From Caballeronia sp. dw_19 (lineage in GTDB: Bacteria > Pseudomonadota > Gammaproteobacteria > Burkholderiales > Burkholderiaceae): a stretch of DNA of 64,000 bases. The DNA lies in contig NZ_JAAVUQ010000008.1 of the NCBI RefSeq assembly GCF_018449515.1, positions 124,001 through 188,000 of the forward strand. The letters run 5' to 3'. Positions 1 to 9,277 of the stretch are shown one piece after another. The notes beneath the pieces are model-generated. The model had not been told where the DNA came from and searched no databases. It worked only from the letters and a program-made list of their open reading frames with translations. The translations under genes and the position numbers were made by a program. Position 1 is the stretch's first letter; the number at the start of each line of letters is the position of its first letter.

Positions 1-2
1 TC

Positions 3-737
3 CGCGCGTTCAACCAGATGATGCGGCGGATCAACGACGCCGACGACGAGAAAGCCGTCATGCTCGCCGGCATCGCGCATGATCTGAAAGCGCCGCTCAC
101 CCGGCTAAAGCTGCGGGCGAGCGTCCTGGTGCAGGACGACGCCGAGCGCTCGCATTTCATTCGCGACATCGACTCCCTGACGCGCATCGTGCAGCAGTTC
201 CTGGAATTCGCGGCCAACGCGCCGACGAGCGGACCGGCTATCAACGTGGACGGTTTTCTCGCGGAGCAGTTTGCGCAGGACGAAGCAGGAGACACGCCCC
301 TGTTCCGCCTCGACCTGGGCGCCGGCGATGCATTTCACTTGCCGCGCACCTTGCTGGACCGGCTGGTGACCAATCTGGTGGATAACGCGCTGGAACACGG
401 CGCCCCGCCCGTCGACATCAGCACGGGCAAGCGCAACGGCGAGTGGTTCATCACGGTGCGCGATTACGGCGAGGGGATCCCGCCCGAGCGTCTGGACGAT
501 GCCCGCAAGCCGTTTGTGCGCCTGGACCCGGCGCGCGCGGGCGATGGTCATTGCGGACTGGGACTCGCCATCGTCGGACGCCTCGCGCACGAACTTGGCG
601 GCCGCTGCGATATCGGCAACGCGGCCGACGGTGGCCTCAGCGTGAGGATCGTCATTCCGATGGCCGAACCCGCCCGCGTGGGCTGCGCCGCGGCTTTACA
701 CACCGGCGGCGTGCCCGACGCCGTCATGGCTTCCTGA
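3..737 (+). CDS. Sensor histidine kinase, C-terminal part (5' end outside window)
   Basis: Inner-membrane sensor kinase of a two-component system; only the cytoplasmic end is present. The frame is open from the window edge and begins in the tail of a HAMP linker (RAFNQMMRRI). The phospho-acceptor H-box follows (GIAHDLKAPLTRLKL), then the N-box (LVDNALEHG), G1 (DYGEGIP) and G2 (GLGLAIV) ATP-binding motifs. The H-box form resembles EnvZ-type kinases. The last 14 bases overlap the end of the convergent hybrid kinase gene. Sensory domain, partner regulator and stimulus are not visible. Confidence 0.93.
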   Translation, partial: RAFNQMMRRINDADDEKAVMLAGIAHDLKAPLTRLKLRASVLVQDDAERSHFIRDIDSLTRIVQQFLEFAANAPTSGPAINVDGFLAEQFAQDEAGDTPLFRLDLGAGDAFHLPRTLLDRLVTNLVDNALEHGAPPVDISTGKRNGEWFITVRDYGEGIPPERLDDARKPFVRLDPARAGDGHCGLGLAIVGRLAHELGGRCDIGNAADGGLSVRIVIPMAEPARVGCAAALHTGGVPDAVMAS

Positions 738-2991
738 ACACCGCCTGTTCGAGTTCATCGAAGTTGAATGGCTTCGGCAGCAGGGTCGCGCCGCTCAGCT
801 CGTCGCCAAGCTCAGCTGCAATGCCCGTCCCATAACCCGATGCCAGCACCACATGCACGCGCGGCTGCAAACGCTTCATCGCGCGTGCCAGGTCGAGGCC
901 CGACATGCCGGGCATGCGGACATCGGTGAGCAGGACATCGAATAATTGCTGCGCGATCAGGTCGAGCGCGGCCTGCGCACTGTCCACCGCCAGCACTTTC
1001 GCGTCGAGCAATTCCAGCAGCTCGCGCGTCGCTTCGCGGGTGTTGGCGTCGTCCTCCACAATCAGGACCCGTAGTGGCTGAGGCTCAAGCGGCTCAGGCG
1101 CGCCGGGCGCGTGAGGCACCTCCGGCCCGTCCGGCGTATCGGGCGTGTCGTAAACCCGCGTGCGGAACATCCAGCGCACCTTGCGGGCCAGTGCATCCCG
1201 TCGATACGGCTTGCTGATCAACGCCACCCCCGGATCGAGCCGGCCACCGTGCACGATCGCGTTTTCGGTGTAGCCCGATGTGAACAGCACTTCCAGCGCC
1301 GGCAGCATTTCCTTCGCGCGTCGAGCCAGTTCGACGCTGCGCATCGGCCCCGGCATCACGACGTCGCTGAACAGCAAATCGACGTGCACGCCGCTTTCGA
1401 GCACACTCAGCGCGCTCTGTGCATCCACGGCTTTGAGCACCCGGTAACCCAGCTGGGTCAGCATGTCCACGGCGGTCGCGCGCACGTTCGGGTCGTCCTC
1501 CACCACCAGGATCGTTTCCCTGCCGCCCGTCACCGGATCATTCGCGGCTTCCACGCGCACAGCCTCGTCTTCCATCGAGCGCGGCAGATAAAGCTTGACC
1601 GTCGTACCGTGCCCCGGCTCGCTATAGAGCTTGATATGGCCACCGGTCTGCTTCATGAAGCCATACACCATGCTCAAGCCCAGGCCGGTGCCTCGGCCTT
1701 CGGCCTTGGTCGTATAGAAGGGCTCGAAGGCGCGCGCGAGGATCTCCGGCGTCATGCCGCAACCGGTGTCGGAGACGGCGACCATCACGTACTGGCCGCT
1801 CGTCAGGTCGTCGTGATGACGGGTGTACTCGTCGTCGAGCATCGCGTTGCCCGCCTCGACGGTCAGGCGGCCCGCGCCGTCCATCGCGTCACGCGCGTTG
1901 ATCGCCAGATTCACGATCACGTTCTGCAAATGATTCGGATCAGCAAGCGTGTTCCACAAGCCGCCCGACACCACCGTTTCCAGTTCGATAGTTTCGCCGA
2001 GCACGCGGCGCAGCATGTCGTCGGAACTGCGCAGCAGCCGCGAGATATCCAGCGGCACCGGTTCAAGCGGTTGCCGGCGCGCGAACGCCAGCAATTGCGA
2101 CGCGAGCTTCGCGCCGCGCTCCACCGCTTCATGCGCGCTCGCGAGGCGCCGCGTCAGGGTTTCGTTGCCATTCGATTCCTGCACGGCGAGCTGCAGGTTT
2201 CCGCCGATTACCTGCAGCACGTTGTTGAAATCGTGGGCCACGCCGCCGGTCAGCTTGCCGATAGCGTCCATTTTCTGCGACTGCGCCAGCGCAGCCGCCG
2301 TTTCGCGCTGTTCTGCTTCGAGCGCCCGAAATGCCTTCGACACCTCATCAATGCGCTCCTCCAGCGTCTCGCGATGCCGTTCCAGCGCCTCGCTCAAGCG
2401 CTTTTGCTCCTGCAGCGCGGCATCGAGCGAACGCAGGCCGAGCACGCGCTCGGTGATATCGCGGGAAATCGATACGAACCATTCCACGCCGTCAGGCCCG
2501 TTCACCGGCGACACCGACACATCCCAGTATTTCAGCGTGCCTTTCGCGGTCGGCCGGAGCGCTTCGAAGCGCGAATGACGGCCTTGGGCGGCGTTATCGA
2601 GCGCTTCTACCACCAGATGCCGCGATTCCTGCGGCCACAGCGACGCCCACGACTCGCCCTTGAGGGGCGCGAAGTCATCGATTTCCATCAGGCAGATGCC
2701 GTTGGCGTTCATGAATTCGAGCGTACCGTCGAGCCGCAGGATCTTGATGCAGTCCGTGCTGCCGTTCAGCACGCTCAGGAAAAACCCGCCGGAATCGACC
2801 GAAAAGGCAACGTTGTTATCGGACGGGTGATCAGTAGCGGGCTCGGGAGCGGCCGGTATCGCGCCGTGAAAACCGAACGGCTTGTCGGCAGGTGCCTCAG
2901 GCTCGGGCTGCTGGACCGGCGGCGGAATGCTGTACGCACCCGTGTCGTCGAGACGTGCGATCGCGGGATCGGGACTAGCTGAGTCGGTCAT
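724..2991 (-). CDS. Soluble PAS hybrid histidine kinase with two receiver domains
   Basis: Cytoplasmic phosphorelay kinase of about 755 residues. From the N-terminus it has a proline-rich leader, a PAS domain (about 70-180), a coiled coil (about 185-240), a HisKA domain with H-box GGVAHDFNNVLQVIGG (His near 253), an HATPase domain (NLAINARDAMDG, DTGCGM, GTGLGLSMVYGF) and two receiver domains (ILVVEDDPN...SDVVMPG and VLIVEDDAN...TDVRMPGMSG). No transmembrane segment is seen. I chose the ATG at 2991 (MTDSASPD); a TTG at 3057 would add 22 residues, and neither has a strong ribosome site. It converges with the kinase at the window edge, so they are separate transcripts. Confidence 0.92.
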   Translation of the reverse strand: MTDSASPDPAIARLDDTGAYSIPPPVQQPEPEAPADKPFGFHGAIPAAPEPATDHPSDNNVAFSVDSGGFFLSVLNGSTDCIKILRLDGTLEFMNANGICLMEIDDFAPLKGESWASLWPQESRHLVVEALDNAAQGRHSRFEALRPTAKGTLKYWDVSVSPVNGPDGVEWFVSISRDITERVLGLRSLDAALQEQKRLSEALERHRETLEERIDEVSKAFRALEAEQRETAAALAQSQKMDAIGKLTGGVAHDFNNVLQVIGGNLQLAVQESNGNETLTRRLASAHEAVERGAKLASQLLAFARRQPLEPVPLDISRLLRSSDDMLRRVLGETIELETVVSGGLWNTLADPNHLQNVIVNLAINARDAMDGAGRLTVEAGNAMLDDEYTRHHDDLTSGQYVMVAVSDTGCGMTPEILARAFEPFYTTKAEGRGTGLGLSMVYGFMKQTGGHIKLYSEPGHGTTVKLYLPRSMEDEAVRVEAANDPVTGGRETILVVEDDPNVRATAVDMLTQLGYRVLKAVDAQSALSVLESGVHVDLLFSDVVMPGPMRSVELARRAKEMLPALEVLFTSGYTENAIVHGGRLDPGVALISKPYRRDALARKVRWMFRTRVYDTPDTPDGPEVPHAPGAPEPLEPQPLRVLIVEDDANTREATRELLELLDAKVLAVDSAQAALDLIAQQLFDVLLTDVRMPGMSGLDLARAMKRLQPRVHVVLASGYGTGIAAELGDELSGATLLPKPFNFDELEQAVFRKP

Positions 2992-3599
2992 GAATCGGGC
3001 ACTGAAGAGAGAACGGCGAGGACAGCGCGAGGCATTTTTCAAGTCGATGCGCTGCAACGTGATCGGGAATGGAAAGCAAGCATTGCGCCAGTGGAGAAAG
3101 CGGTGCCGCGCGCGTGGCTGAGGCTTTCGCAGCGACCGCTTCGTGCGGGGATCGCCCGATGGCGTTTACACGGCGCGTGTAAAAACTGACGGGGGCAGGT
3201 AGTTATTGCGTGATTGCCCAATTTCGGGATCGCTTCAGCGTGATATTGGAGACACCGGTACAGTCGGTTACGTCGGGAAATTTGTTGGCCTGACCTCGAC
3301 CTCTTTTCGTAAATGTAAATGTCCTGGCGGCTTTTGCCGGGCGGTGCATGAAAGGGCGTGTTTCGGATCGTTTAGCCACGTCACCGCGGTACGATGCGGG
3401 TCCTTGAATCAGGAGACGGAGGCGCCGTGCGCGCTTCTTGCTCACCTAAATGCTTCGCTCCCCGATCGCGCGGCGCCTGTCGCGGCCGTCAGGGCCGGAA
3501 CGCCGATCGCCCCTTTCTCGTCAGGTGTTTTTCGACGCGTAATTCTCATCATGAATAACCCGCCGCGCGCGCTGCACCGCGGCAACATGGAGACGCCTC
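2992..3599. other. Intergenic region, divergent promoters
   Basis: This stretch separates the divergent hybrid kinase (minus) and egtD (plus), so it should hold both promoters. I see no convincing gene, hairpin or repeat in it. GGAG at 3589-3592 is the ribosome site for egtD. Confidence 0.5.
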
Positions 3600-4580
3600 A
3601 TGCCTCAAGCTACGACGCAGGCCGTTCAGTCGCCGCGCTTTTCCTCACCGTTTGCCGCAGCCGTTCATGAAGGCCTCACGCACGCGCCGCAAAAAGAATT
3701 GCCATCGATGTATTTGTACGACGAGGTGGGCTCCGCCTTGTTCGAAGTCATCACCGCGTTGCCGGAATACGGCGTGACGCGTGCTGAAGAGCGTGTATTG
3801 AACGCGCATGCCGCTGATATCGTCGCCGCGTTGCCGCGAAACGTGACCGTTGCCGAACTGGGCAGCGGCAGCGGCCGGAAGACGCGGCGAATCCTGGAGG
3901 CGCTGTGCAAGAAGCGGCCGACCGAATACTGTCCGATCGAAATTTCGCCTACCGCGTTGCAATTGTGCCGGCGGGAGCTGGGCGACATCGAACGAATTTC
4001 GATCGTGGGCTATGAGCGCGATTATTTGGCCGGGCTGGCGGAGGTCAGTGCCAACCGGAAAGAGGGCGAAGTATTGCTCGTGCTGTTTCTTGGCAGCACG
4101 ATCGGAAATTTTGCGCGGCTGGCAGCCACGCGGTTTTTGAAGTCGATTCGCGCCATGCTCAAGCCGGGCGATTCGTTGTTGCTCGGAATGGATTTGCTCA
4201 AGCCGCTGGATGTGCTGATTGCGGCTTACGACGATCCTATTGGCGTAACGGCTGCATTTAACCTGAATCTGCTTGCGCGGGTCAATCGCGAACTGGACGC
4301 GGACATTCCGCTGGACGCGTTCGAACATCTTGCACGCTTCAATCCCGATGCCCGCAGCGTGGAGATGCATTTGCGGGCAAAGCGCCCGGTGAGGGCCACC
4401 ATTCGCGCAGCGGGATTGAGCGTTGAATTCCGCCAGGGCGAGACGATCTGGACAGAGAGCAGCCACAAATATCTCGCCGGGGAGGCGGGGCCATTGGCGG
4501 CAGATGCGGGATTCGAATGCACGAGGCAGTGGCTGGACGACGAATGGGGATTTGCCGAGAGTTTGCTGGTAGCGCGGTAA
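3600..4580 (+). CDS. egtD: L-histidine N-alpha-methyltransferase EgtD
   Basis: SAM-dependent enzyme that trimethylates histidine to hercynine, the first step of ergothioneine synthesis. At 326 residues it has the family length. Visible marks are the N-terminal region with MYLYDEVGSALFEVITALPEY, the SAM loop AELGSGSGRKTR, the FLGSTIGNF motif and the C-terminal ESSHKY segment. The ATG is preceded by GGAG at 3589-3592. The partner EgtB (hercynine plus thiol oxygenase), often adjacent, is not in this window. A strong hairpin follows the gene, so it looks monocistronic. Confidence 0.93.
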   Translation: MPQATTQAVQSPRFSSPFAAAVHEGLTHAPQKELPSMYLYDEVGSALFEVITALPEYGVTRAEERVLNAHAADIVAALPRNVTVAELGSGSGRKTRRILEALCKKRPTEYCPIEISPTALQLCRRELGDIERISIVGYERDYLAGLAEVSANRKEGEVLLVLFLGSTIGNFARLAATRFLKSIRAMLKPGDSLLLGMDLLKPLDVLIAAYDDPIGVTAAFNLNLLARVNRELDADIPLDAFEHLARFNPDARSVEMHLRAKRPVRATIRAAGLSVEFRQGETIWTESSHKYLAGEAGPLAADAGFECTRQWLDDEWGFAESLLVAR

Positions 4581-4628
4581 CGCGGTTGGTTACTCGCGAT
4601 GGACGTGGAGCGGGGGTTGAAGGCATCG

Positions 4629-4653
4629 CCCCGGGCTTGTTCGAAGCCCGGGG
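4629..4653 (+). terminator. Intrinsic terminator after egtD
   Basis: Perfect 10-bp stem (CCCCGGGCTT / AAGCCCGGGG) with a 5-base loop, 49 bases past the egtD stop, followed by a T-rich tract. Confidence 0.75.
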
Positions 4654-4920
4654 ATTTCGCGTTGTTGTTTTGATTCGATAACGCCCGCTTTGGATAAGTC
4701 TGCTTGATGTCACGAGGGTCACGAGGGTCACGACGAATGTAGAAGCGCGAGTCGCTTGAAATTCTACGCCCATCGCTCAGCATTACTGACCAATATGCTA
4801 CTCTGATCGATTCACCTTCCCGGCATCGCCGATACGAGTTAGCCTTCGTAGAACGACCATGAACGATGCAGTCCCGGCGACGACGAAAACAGGAATAGCG
4901 AAATACAAGCTCGAAAAAGG

Positions 4921-4947
4921 CAGAAGGCCGCACGGGGCGGCCTTCTG
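4921..4947 (-). terminator. Terminator-like hairpin
   Basis: Perfect 11-bp stem (CAGAAGGCCGC / GCGGCCTTCTG) with a 5-base loop. Read on the minus strand it is followed by CCTTTTTC, so it terminates best in that direction. On the plus strand the tail is only TCTCTTTGG. No minus-strand gene is seen to its right, so its client is unclear. Confidence 0.5.
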
Positions 4948-5039
4948 TCTCTTTGGCGTCATAGGGTCCTGAGGGCTGTCGGAAAACCGAGAGCAAAACA
5001 AGACTTATTCCCAGCGCTTACGAGAAAGATCATACCGCA

Positions 5040-6032
5040 ATGAACAGTTTGAAGCAAATCCACGTTGCGAGCGCGGTGAAGGCGTTATCTCACGCAAGAT
5101 TAAGTAACTACCGCACTTTTTTTGCCGCTGCCGACGACCGCGCGGCCTAGGGCCTCTACTGCTGGAACGAGGCGATCTCGTCTGCGCTCTCGAAAGTACT
5201 TGGGTTTACCGAGATCGCGCTGCGCAATCAATTTCACGCGGCCTTGAGCAGTCGCTATGGCGTGGGCACAACGCTCTCGCGCGACTGGTACACACATCTT
5301 CGCTTAAACCAGAAATCAGCGGATTCGGTCCGCAAAATTACGCACGGGCGCCGCCGGGTGGGAGGAGCATTCCAACTGGTTCCACGCATCCCGGCACCTT
5401 CCCCTGATGACGTCGTATCGAAACTCACCTTCGGTTTCTGGCCGCATATTCTCGACGTTACCCACGACAACGGCAATCAACTGCTGGACTGGTCCGCCAT
5501 CCTGGTCGATGTTGCGCCAGGACATCGACACAGCTCCAACGCGTTTTGGAGCCGGCAAAAACATCGAGACGCATTGTTTGCACGGATCGATTTTTGTAAA
5601 GACTTGCGAAACCGCATTGCCCATCTGGAACCGGTGTGGAAAGCCGGTCCGCTGATGACCGAGGGGCGCCCCCGAACAGGCGTGGTTATCCGTGTGGAGC
5701 ATTCGGCGCCATCAACACCCGGCGAGGCCTTATCTCGTCTGCAAACGGGATATGACCGCGTCCTCGACTTATTAAAGTGGCTGTCACCGGACCTGCACAA
5801 TGTCTATATGGCGGGGGAGGCCCACCCACGTTTCACGGCGCTCAACCAGATCCCCGCGCTCGAAGCGTACAAGCGACATGGTGGTCATCGGCGCGTTGCG
5901 CCCGTGGATTTGAACGCGCATCGTTCGTTGCGGCGCTTGAAGAAGGCATTCAGGAACGTGAGCCCACGTCATGGCGCCGCTGAAGTTTGTCACAATGGAC
6001 GGCCAATCGCCTGGTGGATTCCGATTGGATAA
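5040..6032 (+). pseudogene. Abi-like (HEPN) protein gene split by an in-frame amber codon
   Basis: One continuous reading frame starts at ATG 5040 (GAGAAAG upstream) and ends at 6032. It is interrupted only by TAG at 5148-5150, codon 37. Both sides read as one protein of about 330 residues. Before the stop is MNSLKQIHVASAVKALSHAR; after it come GLYCWNEAISSAL, a segment matching the usual Abi-like N-terminus, LTFGFWPHIL, and the HEPN-type R-N-x3-H motif in CKDLRNRIAHLEPVW. Such proteins are linked to abortive infection and are probably RNases. A single base change from a Leu or Gln codon would explain the TAG. The downstream part could restart at TTG 5244 but would lack the N-terminal helices. 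Called a pseudogene unless the stop is suppressed or a sequencing error. Confidence 0.8.
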
Positions 6033-6110
6033 CCGGCGGAGTAGCTAGTTGAGTAACTAGCTGATTAACCGGCACACGGCGAAAGTCGCCGGCATGCTCA
6101 AACCACCCTT

Positions 6111-6407
6111 TCAGTGCTGCTCAAACCGTTCAAACCGCTTCTCGATATACCGCTCCTCGCTGGCCAGATCCGTGACCCGCGCGTGCGGCGGCCCCCTGCG
6201 CAGCCATTCGAGCATCAGGTCGACCTGATTCGCCGGTCCCTGGATCATCGCTTCAACCGACCCGTCCTCCAGGTTGGCCACCCAGCCGCGAACACCCAGC
6301 GCATGCGCCCGGCGCACCGTTGCGTGGCGGAATCCCACGCCTTGCACCAAGCCCTTCACGTGCACGTAATACGTCTCTATTCGAGTATCCAGGTCTGGAC
6401 TCGGCAT
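6111..6407 (-). CDS. acyP: Acylphosphatase
   Basis: Small cytoplasmic enzyme hydrolysing carboxyl-phosphate bonds of acyl phosphates. At 98 residues it has family length. The signature VKGLVQGVGFRHATVRRA holds the phosphate-binding loop and catalytic Arg. GWVANLEDGSVEAMIQG holds the catalytic Asn. The C-terminus is slightly extended (RFERFEQH). It stands alone, between the broken Abi-like gene and the signalling operon. Confidence 0.95.
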   Translation of the reverse strand: MPSPDLDTRIETYYVHVKGLVQGVGFRHATVRRAHALGVRGWVANLEDGSVEAMIQGPANQVDLMLEWLRRGPPHARVTDLASEERYIEKRFERFEQH

Positions 6408-6596
6408 CTTTGCTTCTCCCGATTAGTGCTGATTCGCCACGCCGCCAGATTTGTGCCGAAGGCACACCCCGGCAAACGCCATCAGGCCGCATTTTAGACA
6501 AGACCAGAAAAACCGGCAGTGCGCATGGGAATAGCGGCGTCCGCACAGCGCGAAATCAGTGCATGGGGCGAAGCAAGGGCCGACGCACCCGCAGCC

Positions 6597-7778
6597 TCAT
6601 CCCAGCCGGAACGGCTGTGCACCCTCGGCCGTGTCTCCGCCCACCCGCCGCGCCACCGCTTCGCGCGGCAACGTCACTTCGAATACCGTGCCGCTCTCCG
6701 CGTCGGAGCGTACGTCCACTCGCCCGCCATGCATCTGGGTAATCTCGCGCGTGATATAGAGCCCAAGTCCAAGCCCGCCGGTTTCCTGCTGCGGCCGCCC
6801 CGACCGATACGGCGCGAAAATGGTCGGCAATACATCGACGGGAATCTCGCCTGCGTTTTGCACGCTGATCAGAACGTCGTCGGCAGCGTCGCCGTTCAGA
6901 CGTACCTGAATGGCCGAGCCGTCACGCCCGTGCGTCAGCGCGTTGCCGATCAAATTCGAAAACACCTGCGACAACAGATCGCCATCGCCCTGCAACAGCG
7001 TATCGCCATCGCGGAAAATGAAGATGCGGCCCTTACCCACCCGCGCTTCGTATTCTTCAACAATATTTTTCGCCAGCGTCATCAACTCCACTGACCGCGG
7101 CTGCAGCGTCACGCGCCCGCCGCGCAGCCGCGCGAGATTGAGCAACTGGTCGACCATGCGCACCATCCGCATGCCGCTGCTCTTGATGCGCGTGCCAATG
7201 TTCGCGACGTTCTCGTCCGGCACGAACCGAGCAAGATATTCCGCCGATGCAATCACCGCCGACAACGGCGTGCGCAGGTCGTGGCCGAGCACGGCCATGA
7301 GCATTTCGTTGGCGTCGAGGAGTTGCTGGACGGTCGCGAGTTGCGTGGCGAGCTGCTGCTTCTGCTTCTCGATCTGGATGAACACATCCACCTTCGAATT
7401 CAGGATCCGCGAGTCGTACGGCTTGTACAGGAAGTCCACCGCGCCCGCCTCATAACCGCGAAACGTGCGCCCGGTGTCCTGCGCGGTCGCGGTCAGGAAG
7501 ATGATCGGCACATGCGCGGTGCGCGGGCTGCCGCGCATCAGTTCGGCGAGTTCGAAGCCGTCCATGCCGGGCATGTTGACATCGAGAATGGCGAGCGCGA
7601 CTTCGTGCTTGAGCAACAGTTCGAGCGCCGCCGGCCCCGAACCGGCCGCGAGCACCGAGATGTCCGGCCGCGCCAGCGACGCTTCCAGCGCAGTGATGTT
7701 GTTCTGCACATCGTCCACGATCAGGACGTAAATGGGCGGCCTGAGCGGCTGCCTGACAGATTGCCTGATGTGTTCCAT
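6597..7778 (-). CDS. Receiver-histidine kinase hybrid
   Basis: A 393-residue cytoplasmic protein with an N-terminal receiver domain (VLIVDDVQNN, LDVNMPGMDGFEL), a short coiled coil, a HisKA domain with H-box VLGHDLRTPLSAVIASAEY and an HATPase domain (LIGNALTHG, GGLGLGLYITREI). The receiver-first order suits a kinase fed by another phosphodonor. It is the last gene of a minus-strand operon after the three-receiver kinase, CheR and CheB, 32 bases downstream of cheB, so the large kinase is a likely phosphodonor (inference). Confidence 0.93.
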   Translation of the reverse strand: MEHIRQSVRQPLRPPIYVLIVDDVQNNITALEASLARPDISVLAAGSGPAALELLLKHEVALAILDVNMPGMDGFELAELMRGSPRTAHVPIIFLTATAQDTGRTFRGYEAGAVDFLYKPYDSRILNSKVDVFIQIEKQKQQLATQLATVQQLLDANEMLMAVLGHDLRTPLSAVIASAEYLARFVPDENVANIGTRIKSSGMRMVRMVDQLLNLARLRGGRVTLQPRSVELMTLAKNIVEEYEARVGKGRIFIFRDGDTLLQGDGDLLSQVFSNLIGNALTHGRDGSAIQVRLNGDAADDVLISVQNAGEIPVDVLPTIFAPYRSGRPQQETGGLGLGLYITREITQMHGGRVDVRSDAESGTVFEVTLPREAVARRVGGDTAEGAQPFRLG

Positions 7779-7810
7779 TAGCGGAGTTCCATTAGCGTGT
7801 CAGCTCCAAG

Positions 7811-8419
7811 TCAACCGGGTTCGCGGCGCGTGCCCGCGACCATGCGCGCCAGGCGATCGGCCATGACGTCGAGCGTGAGAATGTCGTGCACGCCGCCGCG
7901 CGCGATGGCGCCGCGCGGCATCGCGTCGGCCACGGCGGTATGCGGGTCTTGCACCCAGCAGCGCCCGCCCGCCCGCGAGATCGCGACCAGCCCGCGCGCG
8001 CCGTCGTCGTTGGCGCCGGAAAGCACGACGCCGAGCAGCGTATCGGCGAAACATAGTGCCGCCGATTCAAACAGCACATCGACCGACGGCCGCGAAAACC
8101 GCACGGGCGGATCGACGGAAAGGGAGATCGTGCAGTCGGGCTCGACCAGCATGTGATACCCCGGCGGCGCAACATAGATCGTGCCGCCGGCGATCTCGTC
8201 CTTGTCGTCGGGCTCGACGACCGGCAACTGGCAACGCGCGGAAAACAACGCGGGCAGCAGGCTGGGCGGGGCACTCCTGACATGCATGACCACCAGCACG
8301 GCAGGGCGAAAATTGGCCGGCAGCGCGGGCAGAAGGTGGTTCAACGCCTCGACGCCCCCCGCCGATGCCCCAATCACGACAGCTTCGATTGCATCCAGGT
8401 AATCGGTCGACGGTGTCAT
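7811..8419 (-). CDS. CheB-type protein-glutamate methylesterase, catalytic domain only
   Basis: A 202-residue serine hydrolase with the CheB fold and no receiver domain. The catalytic triad regions are visible: GASAGGVEAL (Ser), VVMHVRS (His) and LSGANDDGARGL (Asp). The classical role is removal of methyl groups or deamidation on chemoreceptors. No chemoreceptor or CheA/CheW is nearby, so the substrate here is unknown. It follows cheR by 2 bases, a coupled pair; the partner operon genes are hybrid kinases. Confidence 0.92.
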   Translation of the reverse strand: MTPSTDYLDAIEAVVIGASAGGVEALNHLLPALPANFRPAVLVVMHVRSAPPSLLPALFSARCQLPVVEPDDKDEIAGGTIYVAPPGYHMLVEPDCTISLSVDPPVRFSRPSVDVLFESAALCFADTLLGVVLSGANDDGARGLVAISRAGGRCWVQDPHTAVADAMPRGAIARGGVHDILTLDVMADRLARMVAGTRREPG

Positions 8420-8421
8420 CG

Positions 8422-9264
8422 CTAGACCTTTTGATACAACCGCTCGCGCGCATCGAAATCGGCGAAACTGCCCGCGTGTTTTGAAAACCGCAGGCTCTCT
8501 TTGCTGCCCAGTCCGAGAAACCCGCGCCGCACCAGCGAATCGCTGAACAGACCCAGCGCGCGGTCCTGCAACGCGCGGTCGAAATAGATCAGTACGTTAC
8601 GGCACGACACGAGATGCGCTTCGAGAAACACGCTGTCGGTCGCGAGGCTGTGATCGGCGAACACCACGCGCGACTTGAGCGTCTGCGAAAATTTCGCCGC
8701 GCCGTAGGCCGCGTGGTAGTAATCGGAGAGGGAGCGTTTGCCCCCCGCCGCCAGGTAATTCTGGCTGAAACTGGCCAGCCGATCCAGCGGGTAAATACCG
8801 CTTTCGGCCTGGCGCAAGGCGTCGGCGTTGATATCGGTGGCGTACAAAACCGTACGGTCCGCAATGTTCTCCTCAGCGAACAGAATCGCGAGCGACCACA
8901 GTTCCTCGCCGCTGCTGCATCCCGCCACCCACACCTTGATCGACGGATAGGTCTGCAAGATCGGCACGACCTGTTCACGGATGGCGCGAAAATACGTTGG
9001 GTCGCGAAACATCTCGCTGACCTGCACCGTCAGGTACTGGAACAGGCGCGAGAACAGCGTGGCGTCGCGGAGAATCCGCTCCTGCAACTGCGACAGCGTT
9101 GTAAAGCCCAGATCGCGCAGCGCCTGCGTCAGGCGGCGCCGCAGCGAACTCACCGAATAATGGCGAAAGTCGTGCTGATACTTCAGGTAAACGGCTTCGA
9201 GCAACAGCTTCAACTCGATGTCGAAGATCGCTTCTTCCGTGTGCTTGAGGGTTCGATGTGGCAT
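8422..9264 (-). CDS. CheR-type protein-glutamate O-methyltransferase
   Basis: SAM-dependent methyltransferase of about 280 residues. The N-terminal helical domain has HDFRHYSVSSLRRRL, then FRDPTYFRAIREQVVP, the SAM motif VWVAGCSSGEELWSLA, a DIN segment (YATDINADALRQA) and CRNVLIYFD near the end. I chose ATG 9264; a GTG at 9300 would add 12 residues and overlap the preceding kinase gene by 23 bases. It is paired with the CheB gene just downstream, implying reversible methylation of an unidentified partner in this signalling operon. Confidence 0.93.
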   Translation of the reverse strand: MPHRTLKHTEEAIFDIELKLLLEAVYLKYQHDFRHYSVSSLRRRLTQALRDLGFTTLSQLQERILRDATLFSRLFQYLTVQVSEMFRDPTYFRAIREQVVPILQTYPSIKVWVAGCSSGEELWSLAILFAEENIADRTVLYATDINADALRQAESGIYPLDRLASFSQNYLAAGGKRSLSDYYHAAYGAAKFSQTLKSRVVFADHSLATDSVFLEAHLVSCRNVLIYFDRALQDRALGLFSDSLVRRGFLGLGSKESLRFSKHAGSFADFDARERLYQKV

Positions 9265-9277
9265 GACGGAAACGCGG

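Noticed and set aside
1111..2982. Long open frame opposite the PAS hybrid kinase
   Set aside because: It is antisense to a clearly recognised kinase; the His/Arg-rich translation is typical of a shadow in GC-rich DNA.
4859..4972. Plus-strand frame of 37 codons (MNDAVPATTKTG...)
   Set aside because: It spans a perfect terminator-like hairpin, has no ribosome site and no recognisable product.
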